DNA of 64,000 nt from Saprospiraceae bacterium UBA7687 (lineage in GTDB: Bacteria > Bacteroidota > Bacteroidia > Chitinophagales > Saprospiraceae), in the NCBI GenBank assembly GCA_002482845.1, contig DLGT01000057.1, positions 10,333-74,332 on the forward strand, given 5' to 3'. The position numbers were made by a program, and so were the translations under genes. Of this stretch, positions 46,135-56,700 are shown piece by piece (positions within the stretch are counted from its first letter, which is position 1; each line of letters opens with the position of its first letter). A model generated the notes under the pieces. The model ran no database searches. It was not told the DNA's origin and saw nothing but the letters and a program-made list of their open reading frames with translations.

Positions 46135-47979
46135 TCAATGATCTCCAACTTCACCTTCTTTCAAAGGAATATGCTGTTGTACAAACTCACGCTCATCTTT
46201 ATTGTAATCATAAGCCCATCTGTGAACAACAGGCAAATTGCCAGGCCAGTTTCCATGAATTGGCTCTATTGGTGTTGTCCACTCTAATGTGGTCGCATTC
46301 CAAGGGTTCTTTGTCTTCATTTTACGGCCATACCAGATAGAATAGAAGAAGTTGATGACAAATACTAACTGTATAAAGAAAGCAATTATAGCAAATACTG
46401 TTATAAATTTATTCATTTCAGTGAAGTGCTTAAATGCGTCAAAGGTATCAAATGAAAAATATCTTCTTGGTACACCAGCCATTCCAATGTAGTGCATTGG
46501 CCAGAAAATGGCATAAGCACTTATGATTGTACCCCAGAAATGCACTTTACCCAATGTTTCGTTCATAAATCTACCATACATACGTGGGAACCAGTGATAA
46601 ATTCCCGCAAACATACCGAAAAATGCCGCTACACCCATTACTATGTGGAAGTGCGCTACTACGAAATATGTATCGTGCATTTGAATATCAATCGCAGAGT
46701 TTCCAAGGAATATACCTGTCAAACCACCTGATATGAACATTGATACGAAACCAATGCAGAATAACATTGGCGTATTTAATCTAATATTACCACCATACAA
46801 AGTTGTAATCCAGTTAAAAACTTTAACAGCTGAAGGTACAGCGATAATTAACGTGAACACAACAAAGAAATTAGATATGAATGGATTTACACCTGACATA
46901 AACATGTGGTGCGCCCAAACAATGAATGACAAAAATCCAATTGCAAGTATTGAGTAAACCATTGCTCTATAACCAAATATAGGTTTTCTAGCATGAACAG
47001 CCATTACTTCAGATACAATACCCATGGCAGGTAAGATGATGATATATACTTCAGGGTGACCTAAAAACCAGAACAAGTGTTGATAAAGTATCGGACTACC
47101 TCCTACTCTATCCAAAGCTTGTCCAGCAATAAATATATCACTCAAGAAGAAACTCGTTCCAAGACTTCTGTCGAATATTAACATGAAGAATCCTGAAGCT
47201 AATACTGGGAATGATAACAAACCAAGAATAGCTGTCACGAAAAACGCCCAAATGGTAAGTGGCATTCTCCAAAGACTCATACCTTTTGTTCTTAAGTTCA
47301 ATACAGTGGTAATATAATTTATACCACCTAAAAGAACTGAAACTACAAACAATGTTAAACTAACCAACCAAAGAGTCATACCAGTTCCTGAACCAGATGA
47401 TGCTTGTGGCAAAGCACTTAAAGGCGGGTATGCCACCCAACCACCTGAGAAAGGTCCAGTACTTAAAAACAATGAATAAAACATGACGATACCAGCTAAA
47501 AAGAAAAACCAGTATGACAACATATTCATAAATGGTGAAGCCATGTCTCTTGCACCAATCTGGAATGGTATAAGCAAGTTACTAAAAGTTCCACTTAACC
47601 CTGCTGTAAGTACAAAGAATACTAAAATTGTACCGTGCATGGTAACTAATGCATAATAAAACTCAGGAGCTAATTTTCCAATTCCTGTAGAAGGATCTAC
47701 AACGATCCATTTACCCAAGAAAGGTTTAATCCAAGTTAAGCTTTCCTCTGGAAAACCCAACTGCATTCTAAATACCACAGACATTGCTGCGCCTATAATA
47801 GCCCAAATAATACCAGTAATTAAAAACTGTCGGGCAATAATCTTATGATCCATTGAAAAAATGTAATGGAAAATAAAATTTGTCTGATACTTGTCACCGT
47901 GATGATGCGCATGAAAATGATCATCATAACCTTGTTCTCTGATCAGAACATCTTCTTCATGAATGGTAACATTCGCCAT
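46135..47979 (-). CDS. ctaD: cytochrome c oxidase subunit I
   Basis: The catalytic heme a/a3-CuB subunit of an A-type heme-copper oxidase, 614 residues with about twelve helices. Key residues: the heme-ligand region ALVTMHGTILVFF, the HPEVYIIILP motif with the His-Tyr pair, the CuB pair VWAHHMFMSG, the HDTYFVVAHFHIVMG region with heme ligands, and the PRRY loop. The N-terminus carries an unusual His-rich stretch (HFHAHHHGDKY, residues 21-31). It is 18 bases after subunit II. Confidence 0.98.
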   Translation of the reverse strand: MANVTIHEEDVLIREQGYDDHFHAHHHGDKYQTNFIFHYIFSMDHKIIARQFLITGIIWAIIGAAMSVVFRMQLGFPEESLTWIKPFLGKWIVVDPSTGIGKLAPEFYYALVTMHGTILVFFVLTAGLSGTFSNLLIPFQIGARDMASPFMNMLSYWFFFLAGIVMFYSLFLSTGPFSGGWVAYPPLSALPQASSGSGTGMTLWLVSLTLFVVSVLLGGINYITTVLNLRTKGMSLWRMPLTIWAFFVTAILGLLSFPVLASGFFMLIFDRSLGTSFFLSDIFIAGQALDRVGGSPILYQHLFWFLGHPEVYIIILPAMGIVSEVMAVHARKPIFGYRAMVYSILAIGFLSFIVWAHHMFMSGVNPFISNFFVVFTLIIAVPSAVKVFNWITTLYGGNIRLNTPMLFCIGFVSMFISGGLTGIFLGNSAIDIQMHDTYFVVAHFHIVMGVAAFFGMFAGIYHWFPRMYGRFMNETLGKVHFWGTIISAYAIFWPMHYIGMAGVPRRYFSFDTFDAFKHFTEMNKFITVFAIIAFFIQLVFVINFFYSIWYGRKMKTKNPWNATTLEWTTPIEPIHGNWPGNLPVVHRWAYDYNKDEREFVQQHIPLKEGEVGDH

Positions 47980-47997
47980 TTTCTTGAAATTTATTTG

Positions 47998-49512
47998 TTA
48001 TTTAGAAATAATTCTAAGTTCAGTTCTACGATTTTGTTCTCTACCCTCTGGTGTTTCATTAGTCTCAACAGGCTGATCTTGACCATAACCACGTGATGAC
48101 AATCTTGATGCATCAGCTCCCAAACCTATTAGATAAGCCATAACTGACGATGCTCTTTTGTTAGATAAATCAAGATTGCTTGTTGCATCACCTACGTTAT
48201 CAGTGTGACCTGCTAATTCTATCTTCAACGAAGGATATTCCTTTAATAAATTGTTCAAATTCTCTAATTCATGTTTAGACAAATCACTTAACTGGTCCGA
48301 TCCTGTTTCAAAGAAAACATGCTTAAGTTGAATATTTCTGCTTGCTGTACCTGTCGTGTCAGTTAAGAAACCTGATATATCTGATTTCAATTCTCTAGAC
48401 CTAGCTTTAATTTCGTAATCAAACAATTTTTTACCTTTATAAGGGTCTTTATCTGTGTTACGAATATTAGTAGCATAAAAAGGCTTTTGACCTGCTAACC
48501 AAGTATCGAACTCTTCTCTAGTAACTACTTCTACTACCCTTCTCATAGAGTAATGCCCCTTACCACAAAGTTCTGCACAAGCTAACTCATATTCAAATGT
48601 TTCCCACTTTTGCGGACCTGTTGGATTTTCTGGGTCAGCAGGAACTTGCCATTCAGGATAAGCTCTTAATTGCTCCCTAAATTCTTGAGTTGTTTTGACT
48701 GGCGTAAAAATAAAAGATGTCGGAAGTCCAGGGACTGCATCCATTTTTACACGGAAATGTGGAAGGTAAAAGTTATGAAGTACGTCTTTTGCAGTAATTC
48801 TAACTTTAACCAATGAATCTTTAGGTATCAATATTTTATCTGTTCCACCCAAAACGATATCATCAACAGAATGTTCGTCTGTCCAATCAATACCTAAGGT
48901 ATTTGTTGCTGGATCAATCAATCTAAAATCTTTATTCCCTAATTTACCATCTGCACCCGGGTATCTAATATCCCAAGCAAATTGGTAACCTGTCGCTTCA
49001 ATCTCTAAATATTGATCTTCTTCCGTTAAGGTTGGGAATATGTTGTTCCAAGCAATCAAACCATTTGCAACTAAATAAGTCATAACTATAGCTGGCACAA
49101 CTGTCCAAATCATTTCTAATTTAGTGTCATGTGCAAAAAATATTGCTTTTCTACCTGTTGTTTGTCGGTATTTATATGCATACCAGAACAACAAAATATG
49201 TGTCAAAACAAACACAATTCCAGTAAAGAATAAAGTGATATTAAAGATACCATCCAATTCAAAACCATGCGCTGATGCAGAAGTCAAAGGGCCATATCCC
49301 AACATTTGGTTTTTGTAGTAATATGCAGACCAGATACATCCTATTAAAAATACAATCATAAAAGCTACTAGAGCAATTCCTTGAGTATTTGTACTTGATC
49401 TTTCTACAGCTTCCTCTCCTCTGATTCTCGCTGCTAGTTCTGTCAATTTACCGATTTGGACAACGATAACTGACAGTAGGAAAATAATTGCAAATGCTAT
49501 TAAATAAGTCAT
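47998..49512 (-). CDS. ctaC: cytochrome c oxidase subunit II fused to an OmpA-like peptidoglycan-binding domain
   Basis: 504 residues, far longer than a usual subunit II. Four hydrophobic segments lie near 3-20, 45-65, 88-114 and 135-154; the last two are the canonical pair. The cupredoxin domain (about 165-335) has the CuA ligands H246 or H252, C312-A-E-L-C316, H320 and M323 (CAELCGKGHYSM). After a linker (340-390), residues 395-504 form an OmpA/MotB domain: HVFFETGSDQLSD, ELAGHTDNVGD (435-442), LSNKRASSVMAYL, RGYGQDQP and QNRRTEL (493-499), including the Asp and Arg that bind diaminopimelate in OmpA homologues. The frame is continuous, so this is one polypeptide. Expected topology puts both soluble domains in the periplasm, so the domain could tether the oxidase to peptidoglycan. 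Confidence 0.95.
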   Translation of the reverse strand: MTYLIAFAIIFLLSVIVVQIGKLTELAARIRGEEAVERSSTNTQGIALVAFMIVFLIGCIWSAYYYKNQMLGYGPLTSASAHGFELDGIFNITLFFTGIVFVLTHILLFWYAYKYRQTTGRKAIFFAHDTKLEMIWTVVPAIVMTYLVANGLIAWNNIFPTLTEEDQYLEIEATGYQFAWDIRYPGADGKLGNKDFRLIDPATNTLGIDWTDEHSVDDIVLGGTDKILIPKDSLVKVRITAKDVLHNFYLPHFRVKMDAVPGLPTSFIFTPVKTTQEFREQLRAYPEWQVPADPENPTGPQKWETFEYELACAELCGKGHYSMRRVVEVVTREEFDTWLAGQKPFYATNIRNTDKDPYKGKKLFDYEIKARSRELKSDISGFLTDTTGTASRNIQLKHVFFETGSDQLSDLSKHELENLNNLLKEYPSLKIELAGHTDNVGDATSNLDLSNKRASSVMAYLIGLGADASRLSSRGYGQDQPVETNETPEGREQNRRTELRIISK

Positions 49513-49543
49513 TTTATATTAATTATTTATGGTTATATCAATG

Positions 49544-50842
49544 TTATATTACGTGGTGATGCATACTCTCTTCAAGGTATGGATCATTCTTAGGTACAAG
49601 TGCTGATTTGGATAAAACTGTCAAACCTACATATAAAAACAAACCTAAAAATCCTATAAACGTACCCAATTCTAAAAGACCTGGGAAAGTAAAACCATCA
49701 ACAAAAGTACTAACGTGAGCTGCTGCATGCTCCCCTCCATGAGCAGCATCTCCAGCTGCATGACCTGCTTCAGCACCGTGACCATGAGCTAAAGCTTCAT
49801 TTCTAGTAATCAACGCACCTGGCTTGATCATTAAAAAGTAATCTACCCAGTGTCCTAATAATACTATAACAGCCACTAAACTCACTGATCCAAATTTACG
49901 TTTTGTGTCATTTCTCATCAAGACAAAGAAAGGTACTAAAAAGTTTATAACAAGGTTACCAAAAAATAAAATTGGATAATTGTCATATCTTTCTCTGAAA
50001 TATATAGTCTCTTCACCAATATTTGCATACCAAATCAACATAAATTGAGAGAACCATAAATAAGTCCAGAATACGCTTATTGCAAAAAGATATTTACCTA
50101 AATCGTGAATGTGATTTTCAGTTACTTCATTAAAGTACCCATTTGCCTTTAAGTAAATTATTAATAAAATGGTCAGTGCAATCATTGATACAAAGGCACT
50201 CGCTGTAGCATACCATGCAAAAAGCGTACTGTACCAATGCGCATCAATACTCATGATCCATTGCCAAATCATAGCAGCACTTGTAAAACCTACTATAGGC
50301 AAAAATATAGCAGCGTAAACACGCATTGATTTGTGTATTTTAAATGTAGAATCAAACTCTTTATCTTCTTCGTTTGATAATGTTCTGAATTTATGTGCAA
50401 AAAATGCCCAAGCTCCTACAAAAACTAAAGTACCACCCATGTACCAATTCTTATTAAGGAACGATGCTTTTCCACTTAAAATGGGGTCTGAAGCCACTCC
50501 TGCATCATCGGCCCAATGGTAAAGGTGATGCCAATGCATATAAACACCCAATGCCAGAATCACCATCAAAACCAAACCTACTACTAAAAATGATGCATAA
50601 GCCTCCCAAACTCTTTTGAAAGTTGTATGCCACCCTGCGTAAGCCGTGATACAAGCAGCAATAAAAAATGCCGCCATTAAAGATATCATGGTGAAAAACA
50701 CAGAATTATGCAAGAAATTTGTCCAAAATCTAGTATGGAACTGATCATCACCCATCCAGGTTAGAATCATACAAATTACGCCAATTCCAATGGCTCCTAG
50801 TAAAACATTACGATGTCCGCTTGATAGAGTATATTGGTTCAT
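49544..50842 (-). CDS. actF: alternative complex III subunit ActF (quinol-binding membrane subunit)
   Basis: A 432-residue polytopic protein with ten hydrophobic segments, of the ActF type (a homologue of ActC lacking one NrfD half). Conserved features include HTRFWTNFLHNSVFF near the N-terminus and MIWQWIMSIDAHWYSTLF (about 191-208), typical of ACIII. A soluble loop at 345-377 is very His- and Ala-rich (six histidines between 353 and 376). It is the last act gene, 32 bases before oxidase subunit II. ACIII oxidises menaquinol and passes electrons to cytochrome c or directly to the oxidase. Confidence 0.93.
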   Translation of the reverse strand: MNQYTLSSGHRNVLLGAIGIGVICMILTWMGDDQFHTRFWTNFLHNSVFFTMISLMAAFFIAACITAYAGWHTTFKRVWEAYASFLVVGLVLMVILALGVYMHWHHLYHWADDAGVASDPILSGKASFLNKNWYMGGTLVFVGAWAFFAHKFRTLSNEEDKEFDSTFKIHKSMRVYAAIFLPIVGFTSAAMIWQWIMSIDAHWYSTLFAWYATASAFVSMIALTILLIIYLKANGYFNEVTENHIHDLGKYLFAISVFWTYLWFSQFMLIWYANIGEETIYFRERYDNYPILFFGNLVINFLVPFFVLMRNDTKRKFGSVSLVAVIVLLGHWVDYFLMIKPGALITRNEALAHGHGAEAGHAAGDAAHGGEHAAAHVSTFVDGFTFPGLLELGTFIGFLGLFLYVGLTVLSKSALVPKNDPYLEESMHHHVI

Positions 50843-50877
50843 ATCTTTAAGCTATTACTTTTTTATACTTTAATTTA

Positions 50878-51714
50878 TTAGTGTTGGTTTACTTTACCAC
50901 CAACTTCTTTTACCATCATGGTATCTACTGCAACTTCCGCATTTGCTACAACTGTCTGAGCGCCTTTTTGAGCAGCTAAAACAGCATAAGGAACTTCTAT
51001 ATTATTGAAAGTATTTGCCTTTTCGCTATACTCTAATTTTTTTGTTGCCGCCTGTAGAGATCTTATATAATGTATCACATTCCATCTTTCTTCGTAAGAA
51101 AGTTTATCACTGTAGCCACCCATTAGATTTCTACCATGTATAAGTGTGTGGTAATATCTACCATTAGAAGCTGCTACAAATTCATCCAAAAGAAAATTTG
51201 CAGGTTGTACAGGATACTTTCCACCATCATCTCTCACTAGATAACCATTACCATCAGCTTTTTCACCATGACAAATGGCACATTGAATGTTGTATAATTG
51301 TTTACCTTTTTCCAATCCCGCTGTTGTAATTGGGTAAGGATTATTGATAACTTCTGCAATTGCTCTTGCTCTATCTTCTTCGTTATCTGCATAATAATAA
51401 GGAACACTACCATTCGCTTTATATGCAATACCTTGATGAGAATGACCACCAGTATGATCAGAAGTACCTGCGTATCCACGAGCTATCGTTCCTGATACAG
51501 GTATCCTAGGCTGAACAATTTTATGAAGGTCATCTTCAGTTCCCCATCTATTATGGTAATAATATCCATAGGTATTTGCTTCATATGCAACGGAGTGCGC
51601 CATATCAGGCATATACTCACTACCTGTTTGGTTGCCTGTAGCAGATTGACATGACATCAAAGACATCATGACCAACACACCAAAAAAGCCTAATATTTGA
51701 TATTTGATATTCAT
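50878..51714 (-). CDS. actE: alternative complex III subunit ActE (monoheme cytochrome c lipoprotein)
   Basis: A 278-residue lipoprotein (lipobox LMSC, C22) with one heme c site, CAICH (145-149), and a downstream GRNLMGGYSDKLSYEERW segment whose Met is the likely axial ligand. The pattern is that of ActE in Bacteroidetes, including PRIPVSGTIARGY before the heme domain. It delivers electrons from the ACIII core towards the oxidase. It lies 12 bases after actD and 36 before actF. Confidence 0.93.
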   Translation of the reverse strand: MNIKYQILGFFGVLVMMSLMSCQSATGNQTGSEYMPDMAHSVAYEANTYGYYYHNRWGTEDDLHKIVQPRIPVSGTIARGYAGTSDHTGGHSHQGIAYKANGSVPYYYADNEEDRARAIAEVINNPYPITTAGLEKGKQLYNIQCAICHGEKADGNGYLVRDDGGKYPVQPANFLLDEFVAASNGRYYHTLIHGRNLMGGYSDKLSYEERWNVIHYIRSLQAATKKLEYSEKANTFNNIEVPYAVLAAQKGAQTVVANAEVAVDTMMVKEVGGKVNQH

Positions 51715-51725
51715 TTTATCTGAGC

Positions 51726-52250
51726 TTATATCGTTTTAGAATTTACTTCTGATGCACCAGTTGACTTAAAGAAAGACTCTGCCCTTTCTGCACTCACCGC
51801 ACTTTTATCAAAAGCAATACAAAATTTATCATCCGTAATTCTATCATCAAGATAAGTATTAACTACACCTGGTCCTAAACCATTGATGATATAGAAAGTA
51901 ACCGTCATACCTATTGCTGAAAATAAAACCGTCATCTCAAAAGTGATCGGAATAAAAGCAGGCACTGACCAATAAGGCTTACCACCAAAAATATTAGGCC
52001 AATCCTTTGTAAAAATCCAAGACATACCCAAAAAGGCAGTCAATGTACCGATCGCGCCATAAATGAAACCCGCTTGGTGTAATCTCGATTCTTCCAATTC
52101 TAATAACGGATCTAATCCGTGTACAGGAAAAGGAGAATATACATCATAGATATCCAAATGATCATTTTTCGCAGCTTTAACTGCTCTTAGCAAATCTTCT
52201 TCGTCATTATAAAGTCCGAAGATCACATCTGTTTGTTTATTATTAGCCAT
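51726..52250 (-). CDS. actD: alternative complex III subunit ActD (DUF3341)
   Basis: A 174-residue inner-membrane protein of the DUF3341 family. The N-terminal FGLYNDEEDLLRAVKAAK and YDVYSPFPVHGLDPLLEL segments are diagnostic. Two transmembrane helices follow (about 72-92 and 105-130), then a short soluble C-terminus. ActD is a peripheral or two-helix structural subunit of ACIII. It is positioned between actC and actE as in other act operons. Confidence 0.95.
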   Translation of the reverse strand: MANNKQTDVIFGLYNDEEDLLRAVKAAKNDHLDIYDVYSPFPVHGLDPLLELEESRLHQAGFIYGAIGTLTAFLGMSWIFTKDWPNIFGGKPYWSVPAFIPITFEMTVLFSAIGMTVTFYIINGLGPGVVNTYLDDRITDDKFCIAFDKSAVSAERAESFFKSTGASEVNSKTI

Positions 52251-52272
52251 TGAATAATAGATTTCGAATTAA

Positions 52273-53694
52273 TTAATGAGTGTCTGAATGCTCTGAGTGA
52301 TGCTTGTGTCCGTGACCATGTGTGGCATTGTCACCGATATATTGATCACCTGAAGATTTTAAAATTGCTTTTACTTCAGCCACTGCTACCACTGGTGCTA
52401 CTCTCACGAAGATTAGGAAAGCAGTAAAGAACAAACCAAATGTTCCTACATATATACCTATCTCTACCCATGATGGAGAATACAAACTCCAGCTTGATGG
52501 TAAATAATCTCTTGCAAGTGTTGTTGCTATAATTACAAAACGCTCAAACCACATACCTATATTCACAACTATTGATAAGAAGAAGGTAAGGGTAATATTT
52601 CTTCTCCATGATTTCTTCCAGAAGAACTGAGGAGAAACAACATTACAAAACATCATACCAAAATATGACCACCAGTAAGGTCCTAATGCTCTATTGAAAA
52701 ACGCAAACTGCTCATATACATAACCTGAATACCAAGCTATGAATAATTCTGTAAGGTACGCTACCCCTACTATTGTGCCTGTAAGTAGAATGACCTTATT
52801 CATGGATTCTATGTGCTCAATAGTGATATAATCCTCTAGCTTTAATAACTTTCTTGTGATGATCATCAATGTTAATACCATAGCAAATCCTGAGAAAATC
52901 GCTCCAGCTACAAAGTAAGGAGGAAATATCGTAGTATGCCAACCTGGTATAACTGATGTCGCAAAGTCAAAACTTACGATCGTGTGTACAGAAAGTACTA
53001 GTGGTGTAGATAATCCTGCAAGTACAAGTGACAATGACTCCCATCTCTGCCAATGTTTTGCCGATCCTGTCCAGCCAAATGATAACGTGTTATAAATTTT
53101 CTTTCTTAATCCTTTTGCTCTGTCTCTTACTGTTGCAAAGTCAGGAACTAAACCTGTATACCAAAATAACAATGATACTGTAAGGTAGGTACTAATCGCA
53201 AATACGTCCCAAAGAAGTGGTGAGTTAAAGTTTGGCCATAGTGGTCCCCTTGTGTTAGGATAAGGCATGATAAACATTGCTAACCAAATTCTACCCATGT
53301 GAATCAACGGAAATAATCCCGCACACATTACGGCAAATATCGTCATCGCTTCTGCTGCTCTGTTTACACCTGTTCTCCATTTCTGCCTGAAAAGTAAAAG
53401 GATGGCAGATATCAATGTACCAGCGTGACCAATACCGATCCACCAAACGAAATTGGTGATATCCCATGACCAGTTGATGGTTCTATTTAGATTCCAAGAA
53501 CCTATACCAACCCAAATGGTCCAGATAATACAAAAGATACCAAAGGTTAACACAGCAACGGACAACACAAAACCTATTACCCAAGCTTTGGTAGGTGTTT
53601 TTTCCGTCGGCGAAATCAAATCTTCAGTAATCTGATGATATGTTTTGTTTCCCGTGATCAGGGGCCTTCTTAATGGACTTACAACAGCACTCAT
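52273..53694 (-). CDS. actC: alternative complex III subunit ActC (NrfD/PsrC-like quinol-binding)
   Basis: A 473-residue polytopic NrfD-family protein. Conserved stretches include WWIGIGHAGTLISAILLLFRQ, MNRAAEAMTIFA-like GVNRAAEAMTIFAVMCAGL, the VHTIVSFDFATSVIPGWH quinol-site region, and the WYSGYVYEQF segment. The C-terminal 20 residues are strikingly His-rich (THGHGHKHHSEHSDTH). In ACIII structures ActC forms the quinol-binding site next to the ActB iron-sulfur chain. 22 bases separate it from actD. Confidence 0.95.
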   Translation of the reverse strand: MSAVVSPLRRPLITGNKTYHQITEDLISPTEKTPTKAWVIGFVLSVAVLTFGIFCIIWTIWVGIGSWNLNRTINWSWDITNFVWWIGIGHAGTLISAILLLFRQKWRTGVNRAAEAMTIFAVMCAGLFPLIHMGRIWLAMFIMPYPNTRGPLWPNFNSPLLWDVFAISTYLTVSLLFWYTGLVPDFATVRDRAKGLRKKIYNTLSFGWTGSAKHWQRWESLSLVLAGLSTPLVLSVHTIVSFDFATSVIPGWHTTIFPPYFVAGAIFSGFAMVLTLMIITRKLLKLEDYITIEHIESMNKVILLTGTIVGVAYLTELFIAWYSGYVYEQFAFFNRALGPYWWSYFGMMFCNVVSPQFFWKKSWRRNITLTFFLSIVVNIGMWFERFVIIATTLARDYLPSSWSLYSPSWVEIGIYVGTFGLFFTAFLIFVRVAPVVAVAEVKAILKSSGDQYIGDNATHGHGHKHHSEHSDTH

Positions 53695-53735
53695 TGATTA
53701 TATTTTGAATGTTATTTCGTAATTAAATTTTAAAA

Positions 53736-56700
53736 TTATGCATCAAAAGATTTGTCTCTGTTATTTACTTTCATAGTGTAAGTAACAGATGATCTTACAT
53801 TTATCTCTTCTAATGCGATGTAATTTAATGGTGACTCTAATTTACCACTTAATACACCTTCTTTATTGTTCATATCTCCGAAAGTGATTGCTCCTGTAGG
53901 ACATGATGTCTGACAAGCAGTCTTAACATCACTATCTCTAAGCGATCTTCCTTCTGTTTTTGCGGTCAACTTACCTTCTTGAATTCTTTGCACACAGAAA
54001 CTACACTTTTCTATCACACCTCTTGATCTTACTGTTACATCTGGGTTCAATACCATTCTTGTAAGGTTATCAGCCATAAATGGTGTTTCTTCTTCATGAA
54101 GTTTAGGCTGATTTGCAGGGAATAAATCTGCTTTTGTATAATCCAACCAGTTGAATCTTCTCACTTTATACGGACAGTTATTTGCACAATATCTTGTACC
54201 GATACATCTGTTGTAAGCCATCTGATTCAGACCTTCTGAACTGTGGTTAGATGCATTTACTGGACAAACATTCTCACATGGAGCATTGTCACAGTGCTGA
54301 CACATCATCGGTTGATAGATGGTATTAGGATTTTCTACACTACCATAATAATATCTATCTATTCTCAACCATGGCATTTCGTGGTGGATAGAAACTTCAT
54401 GTTTACCTACGACTGGCACATTGTTTTCTGACATACAAGCTACTGTACATGCACCACAACCGATACAAGCATTAAGATCAACATGCATTCCCCAGTGATG
54501 ACCTAACTCATATTTTTGGTCAAAACCACCATATATCTGCTGCGCGTTTAAGTGTTGTGCATGTGCTCTTCTTTCATGAAGATGCTCCACGCTATTCTTA
54601 AGTTCACTTACATTTGATGTGTAAATAACTGATCTATCAGTAAGTGCACCCTGAAAACCTTTGATGCCTGTGAAGTAATCAAAAAATACCAATGCAGCTT
54701 CATCCGCATTTATCTCCTGGCCAGAATCCTTGTCAATACCTCTTACCCCAATAGTGTGGTGATATTGAACACAAGAGAAATCTTTTTCTTTTCCAGTTTT
54801 AGTTGAAACTGAAACAGCTGTATTATAATAACCCGGACCATCTGCCCCAAGTGTTACTAAATCATTCACATTGATACCAACATTAGATCCTGTATGTCCA
54901 GCTTGTGTTCTACCATAACCTAAGGCGATAGAAACGGTGCCTGGCATTTGTCCAAACTGTTGGATTACAGGAACAGTAAATTTCTGATCACCAATGGTAA
55001 GGTCTACCAAATCTCCATCTACTAGACCATTAAATCCTTCCATGGTAGTATACCCATCAAAATTTACTGGAACAGCAAGATAATTACCCCATGAAGTCCT
55101 AGTAACTGGGTCTGGCATCTCCATTAACCATGGATTTCCTGCATATTGACCATTTCCTATTTGGATTGTCTCAAAGAAAGATATCTCTAATTCAGTAGAA
55201 GCAGGTTTGGTCACTTCACCAGAAATTTCAGCAGCTACATATGATGGAGCACTTGAAGCTGGTAAGTTTATAATACCATCATGTACAGCACTATCCCAGA
55301 AAGATTGGAAAGATGCAAATTCGCTTTGAGCTGTGAATGCCGTATTTTTCCAAGTATCTTTAAGGTACTCGTAGTATGACTGACTTGATGTCAAATCTAC
55401 TGTTGTGCTTCCAGCCCAAGTTAATAGAGATAACTCTGCTTGACGTGTATTAAATAAAGGTGCAATAGTAGGTTGTATTAAAGATAAATGACCTTTTTTA
55501 GCTTCTACATCACCCCATGATTCTAAGAAATGGTTTGTTGGGGCAATAATATCACACAAAACACTTGTTTCATCTAGTACTGTAGCAAATGAAACTTTAT
55601 TTTTAACTTTCGAAATACTTTCTGTTAAAGCCTTGCTGTATGCAGAGTCATATAAAGGATTAGCACCGTGGAAAATCAATAGATCCACACTACCACCTTT
55701 GATTTCATCTACCAAAGATTTTAATTCTGTATCGTTACCTTGTCTTTGGTATGAAGGTGCTGACATATCTATGGTGGTACCATAATTACCTAAGGTATTA
55801 TTGATAGCATTTACCATCAACTGCTCATTAACATTATTTGAAGCACTGATAACCAATGACTTACCTTGTGCGGCTTTTAGTTCGGTAGCTACCTTGGCTA
55901 ATGCTGCTTTTGCTTTTGGATTCAAACTAGTAGTCGATGCGCTACCGCCCACTACTTCATTGTATAGAAAACCAATAGCTACACCTTGCTCAGATGGTTT
56001 AACCAAAATTCTATTATCAGCATTCGAACCTGTCATGGACATGTGGCTCTCCACCTGGATATGTCTAGACATTTTTGCACTTGCAATGTCATTTATTTTT
56101 CTACCTTTAATATATGCAGCAGCATATTCTATAGGAGATATCCAAGTGCCTAGAAAATCTGCACCAAAACTTACGATTACTTCTGCTTTATCAAATTTGT
56201 AACTTGGTATCACTCTTTGACCAAAGTTTTTAGCATTTGCATCTAGTAATGCAGATGCTGAAACAGGATCGTAAGTAACTACTTTAGCATTTGGATATTT
56301 TGTTGCAAATTCACCCAATGCTCTTTTTGCAGTAGGGCTCATTAGTGTATTTGTAACGATTCTGATACCTGTTGAAGCTGGAAGGGTCGTAGCCATAAGC
56401 TTATCCACTTCTGCCCAATCAGTATCTTTCCATGAATCTCCAGACTTCATTTTTGGACCTGAAAGCCTACTTGTATCATATAAACTTAATACAGAAGCTT
56501 GAGCCCTAGCAGAAGTACCACCGCCTGTAATCGGAGACAAATCGTTTCCTTCTATCTTGATAGGTCGTCCTTCTCTAGTTTTTACTAGAACTGGACAGTA
56601 ATCACCACCATTTACAAAAGTAGATGCATAATAGTTTGCAATACCAGGTACGATTGTATCAGGTTTTACAACATAAGGGATGGCACGTTTGATGGGAATA

